Positions 61,218 through 64,000 of a stretch of 64,000 nt of DNA are shown in pieces. Source of the DNA: Paraburkholderia phytofirmans PsJN (GTDB taxonomy: Bacteria; Pseudomonadota; Gammaproteobacteria; Burkholderiales; Burkholderiaceae); the NCBI RefSeq assembly GCF_000020125.1, contig NC_010681.1, positions 1,860,001-1,924,000 on the forward strand, written 5' to 3'. Under the pieces are notes generated by a model. That model saw only the letters and a program-made list of their open reading frames with translations, did no database searches and was not told where the DNA came from. The translations under genes were made by a program, and so were the position numbers. Position 1 is the first letter of the stretch, and the number at the start of each line of letters is the position of its first letter.

Positions 61218-62756
61218 TCAACGAGAACTGTCCTGCCCGGCATACGTCGATTCCCATCCACCACCGAGCACCTTGCACAGCGTGATGAGGTTCGCGTCGG
61301 CGTCGGCCTTGCTCTGCTCGAGTTTGCTCTGCGCATCGAGCAACTGTTTCTGCACGTTCAGCACATCCAGGAAATTCACCGCACCCGCCTTGTACCGTTG
61401 CTGTGCAATCGACAGCGCGCGCTGGTTCAGACTCACGACCGTTTTCAGCCGGTCGCGCCGCCGCTGTTCGGCGTCGTAGACGACCAGCGCGTCGTCCACC
61501 TCACGCCATGCCTGAAGCACGGTGTGCTGGTAGACAATCGCCGCTTCCTGCTGCTGCGCCTCGCGCAAATGAAGCGTGCCTTTGAGGCGTCCGCCTTCGA
61601 ATATCGGCAGCGTGATCGACGGTCCCACGACAAACTGGCCGGACGCCCAGTCGGCGAGATTCGACAGTTGCAGGCTCTGGAACCCGGCGCTGCCGTTGAG
61701 CGAAATGCGCGGATAGAAGTCGGCCTTCGCCATGCCGATCGTCGCGGTGGCCGCATGCAGCTGGGCCTCGGCTTTGCGGATGTCGGGCCGGCGCTGCACC
61801 AGTTCCGACGGAACGCCAATTGGCACCTGATCGGGCAGCGCCGGCACATCGTGCGGCTCGGCGAGCATCTGCTGCAATGCGCCCGGTTCTTTCGCCAGCA
61901 GCACGCCGATCGCATTGATCGTGGTCGTGTTGCGCGATTCGAGCGTCGGGATCAGGCTTTCGATCGACTCCGCCTGCGCCATCGCGTTGGCCACGTCCAG
62001 GTCCGTCGTCACGCCTTCATGCACCCGGTTTTGCGTGAGCTTGGTGGCGTCGTGAGCGATGTCGAGGTTCTGCTTCGCGATCTGCAGCAGGGCCTGCGTG
62101 TCGCGCAACTGGATGTAGTCGCGCGCGAGTTCGGCGCGCGCGGACAGCAGGATCGCGTTACGGTCCTCGTACGATGCATCGGAGAGCGCCGACGCGGCCT
62201 CGACACCGCGTCGTACGCGCCCCCAGAAGTCGAGTTCCCATGACGCGTCGAAGCCGAACTGGTACAGATCGTAAGCGGGCGAGCCCTTGGCGCCCGGCAA
62301 CGGCGCGACACCGAGCGGTGCACTGCCCGAGGCCGACTGCGTCTGGCTTCCTGTCGGCGTGACGCCAAGCAGCGAGAGGATGCCGTTCGGACTGCCGCGC
62401 TCGCGGTCGTAAGAGGCGGCGCCATTGAGCGTCGGATACTCTTCGGCGCCGGCAATGCGCTGTTGCGCCCGGCTTTGCCGCAGACGCGCCGATGCGGCCG
62501 CCACATCGAGATTCGCATCGCTCAGCTGCTGTTCCAGCGAGTCCAGTATCGGATCGTTGAACAGCGTCCACCATTGCGGTGTGAATCCGGACTCGACGGC
62601 CTTGCTTGCGGCCTGTGCGCTCCGGGTGCGGTTGAACACGTCGGGCGTGGCCGTCTGCGGAGGTTCGAAGTTCGGGCCCACCAGACAGCCCGTGAGCATC
62701 GAGCACAGCAGCAGCGCGAGCGCCGGTGTGCGCAGGGAGAAGTCGCTCGCGTTCAT
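61218..62756 (-). CDS. Outer-membrane efflux lipoprotein (NodT/OprM family)
   Basis: A 512-residue TolC-like lipoprotein (lipobox LLTGC-type, Cys24). Two OEP repeats are visible, for example LDSLEQQLSDANLDVAAASA then RLRQSRAQQR, and a second with YKAGAVNFLDVLNVQKQLLD. VGPNFEPPQ after the Cys is the NodT signature. It supplies the outer-membrane channel for the pump encoded upstream. Its ATG overlaps the HlyD-family stop (ATGA), implying translational coupling. Confidence 0.93.
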   Translation of the reverse strand: MNASDFSLRTPALALLLCSMLTGCLVGPNFEPPQTATPDVFNRTRSAQAASKAVESGFTPQWWTLFNDPILDSLEQQLSDANLDVAAASARLRQSRAQQRIAGAEEYPTLNGAASYDRERGSPNGILSLLGVTPTGSQTQSASGSAPLGVAPLPGAKGSPAYDLYQFGFDASWELDFWGRVRRGVEAASALSDASYEDRNAILLSARAELARDYIQLRDTQALLQIAKQNLDIAHDATKLTQNRVHEGVTTDLDVANAMAQAESIESLIPTLESRNTTTINAIGVLLAKEPGALQQMLAEPHDVPALPDQVPIGVPSELVQRRPDIRKAEAQLHAATATIGMAKADFYPRISLNGSAGFQSLQLSNLADWASGQFVVGPSITLPIFEGGRLKGTLHLREAQQQEAAIVYQHTVLQAWREVDDALVVYDAEQRRRDRLKTVVSLNQRALSIAQQRYKAGAVNFLDVLNVQKQLLDAQSKLEQSKADADANLITLCKVLGGGWESTYAGQDSSR

Positions 62757-63829
62757 TTCGAATCCGCTCCCGCGACCCGCATATCGGCGCGCCTGCCGAC
62801 GGCCACCTCCGTTTCGACGGAAAGGCCCACGCTCAATGCGGCCGCCGCTTCCTGTCCATGATCGATGGTGATCCTGACCGGCACGCGCTGCACGATCTTG
62901 GTGAAGTTGCCCGTTGCGTTATCGGGTGCGATAGGCGCGAAGCTCACGCCGGTAGCAGGCGCAAGACTGTCGACGTGCCCGCGGATCACCGCGCCCGGAA
63001 AACTGTCGACCTTGATACGCACGGTGTCGCCGGGGCGCATCCTGGCAAGCTGGTTCTCCTGGAAGTTGGCGACGATATAGGCCTCCGACAGCGGGACGAT
63101 CGCGAGCAGCGGCGCGCCGGTCGTCACGAATGCGCCCACACGTGCCGAACGCCGTCCGACCTTGCCGGTGATGGGCGCGTGGATCTCCGTATACGACAGG
63201 TTGAGTTTCGCCTGCTCAAAGGCGGCTTCGGCATGCGCCAGCGCACCGGCCGCCTTGTCGCGCTGTGTCTTCAGCACGTCGAGGTTCTGCACGGTCGCCA
63301 CAAGTGCGGCCCGGTTGCGCGCCTGCTGCGCGAGTTCCTCGGCCAGCGCGCTCGCCGCGTGCTGCTGCTCCTGGGTGGTTCCCGCACCGGTCTCCGAAAG
63401 ATTGCGGTAGCGCGCAGCATTCGCGCGCGCAAACTCGAGCGTCGCATCGTCCGCGCGCAACGTGGCACGCGCCTGATCAACGAGTGCGGGCTGCCGTGCG
63501 ATCTCGGCCTCGTAGTTTGCAACCGATGCCCTGGCTGCCGCCACGTCCGCCCGGGCGCTCATCAACGCGGCACGAAAGTCGCGGTCATCGATGCGTACCA
63601 GTAATTGCCCCGCCTTGACCTGCTGGTTGTCTTCAACGAGCACCTCGGACACCTGACCCGCGACACGCGGCGCGACCAGTGTGAAGTCGGCCGTCACATA
63701 GGCATCGTTCGTGGTTTCGCTGGTCGAGCCGGTAAACAGCCATATACAGGCCAGCACAGCGACGCCGAGTATGACCGCATACGCAGCAAGACGGATCGTT
63801 CTGGGAGAAAATCGGATAGCGGATGACAT
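62753..63829 (-). CDS. emrA: EmrA/HlyD-family membrane-fusion protein
   Basis: A 358-residue periplasmic adaptor with one N-terminal helix (LAAYAVILGVAVLACIWLFT), a lipoyl-like half VAGQVSEVLVEDNQQVKAGQ, a coiled-coil hairpin (about 85-190), and the second lipoyl half LNLSYTEIHAPITGKVGRRS. The beta-barrel domain contains IVANFQENQLARMRPGDTVR. It links the MFS pump to the NodT-type channel. It starts 12 bp after the pump stop. Confidence 0.92.
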   Translation of the reverse strand: MSSAIRFSPRTIRLAAYAVILGVAVLACIWLFTGSTSETTNDAYVTADFTLVAPRVAGQVSEVLVEDNQQVKAGQLLVRIDDRDFRAALMSARADVAAARASVANYEAEIARQPALVDQARATLRADDATLEFARANAARYRNLSETGAGTTQEQQHAASALAEELAQQARNRAALVATVQNLDVLKTQRDKAAGALAHAEAAFEQAKLNLSYTEIHAPITGKVGRRSARVGAFVTTGAPLLAIVPLSEAYIVANFQENQLARMRPGDTVRIKVDSFPGAVIRGHVDSLAPATGVSFAPIAPDNATGNFTKIVQRVPVRITIDHGQEAAAALSVGLSVETEVAVGRRADMRVAGADSK

Positions 63830-63841
63830 GGATAGCGTCGC

Positions 63842-64000
63842 TTAACGGGAAGAGGGCGGCGTCGTGCTCCAGGGCGGATAGACACGCACGGGCAACACCG
63901 GAATAACGAAGAGAAAGGCGACGGCGATACCGGCCATCACGCGATAGAGATCCGCCGAGGTGAGCACGACGGCCTGCTCGTGGAGCCGGTGTGCGAGTTC
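63842..64000 (-). CDS. DHA2-type MFS drug pump (EmrB-like), 3' end only
   Basis: The last 52 codons of a gene entering from the right edge: HEQAVVLTSADLYRVMAGIA, a membrane helix VAFLFVIPVLPVRVYPPW, and a Thr/Pro/Ser tail. This C-terminal helix pattern and the downstream emrA and NodT genes fit an EmrB-type fourteen-helix pump. Most of the gene lies outside the window, so the assignment leans on context. Confidence 0.75.
   Translation of the reverse strand, partial: ELAHRLHEQAVVLTSADLYRVMAGIAVAFLFVIPVLPVRVYPPWSTTPPSSR

Overview
The window looks like chromosomal DNA of a Paraburkholderia/Burkholderia species. This rests on the high G+C, strong GC3 codon bias, the families present (DUF3331, DUF3613 and DUF2968 proteins, an Hfq with a long tail, an orphan TpsB next to Gly/Ser/Thr-rich repeat lipoproteins) and a Tad locus in the Burkholderia gene order. 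I see no rRNA, tRNA, CRISPR array, transposase or phage gene.

Region 1 (1-20257) is a cell-surface block. A partial DUF2147 protein, a two-partner-secretion outer-membrane translocator (TpsB) and two paralogous low-complexity repeat lipoproteins lie on the minus strand. Facing away from them is a complete Tad/Flp pilus locus: flp, tadV, tadE, cpaB, cpaC, cpaE, cpaF, tadB, tadC, tadD, a DUF3613 gene and tadG, then a sigma-54-dependent activator and a DUF2968 protein. A near-perfect sigma-54 promoter sits in front of the second repeat lipoprotein, so that gene is a candidate target of the activator.

Region 2 (20258-27085) is accessory. It holds several very small proteins, a second Hfq with an Arg/Gly-rich tail, an ECF sigma factor/anti-sigma pair flanked by a 45-residue exported peptide and a His-rich exported protein, and a vanillyl-alcohol-oxidase-like flavoenzyme next to a Tat-type exported protein.

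Region 3 (27082-37937, minus strand) is a beta-oxidation cluster. Transcribed in order it reads TetR regulator, FadE-type acyl-CoA dehydrogenase, high-molecular-weight FabG reductase, MaoC hydratase, thiolase, FadD ligase and a DUF1571-like exported protein. A 7-4-7 inverted repeat before the TetR gene is a likely operator.

Region 4 (38126-45294) holds an MFS transporter, a MAPEG protein, a GNAT acetyltransferase, a ClC channel and a membrane PQQ glucose dehydrogenase with an Ala/Thr/Ser-rich insertion. Region 5 (45442-53182) is a signalling block: an 1833-residue Ser/Thr-kinase-like/ATPase/GAF/PAS/histidine-kinase protein, two response regulators, a 42-residue ORF with a strong ribosome-binding site and a small membrane protein. 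Region 6 (53577-64000) has a DsbA-like protein, a DUF3331 protein, a LysR regulator, an SDR that lacks the usual catalytic Tyr, a VOC protein, an enoyl-CoA hydratase-like protein, a Tat-exported epoxide hydrolase and, at the edge, an EmrB/EmrA/NodT-type tripartite efflux operon.
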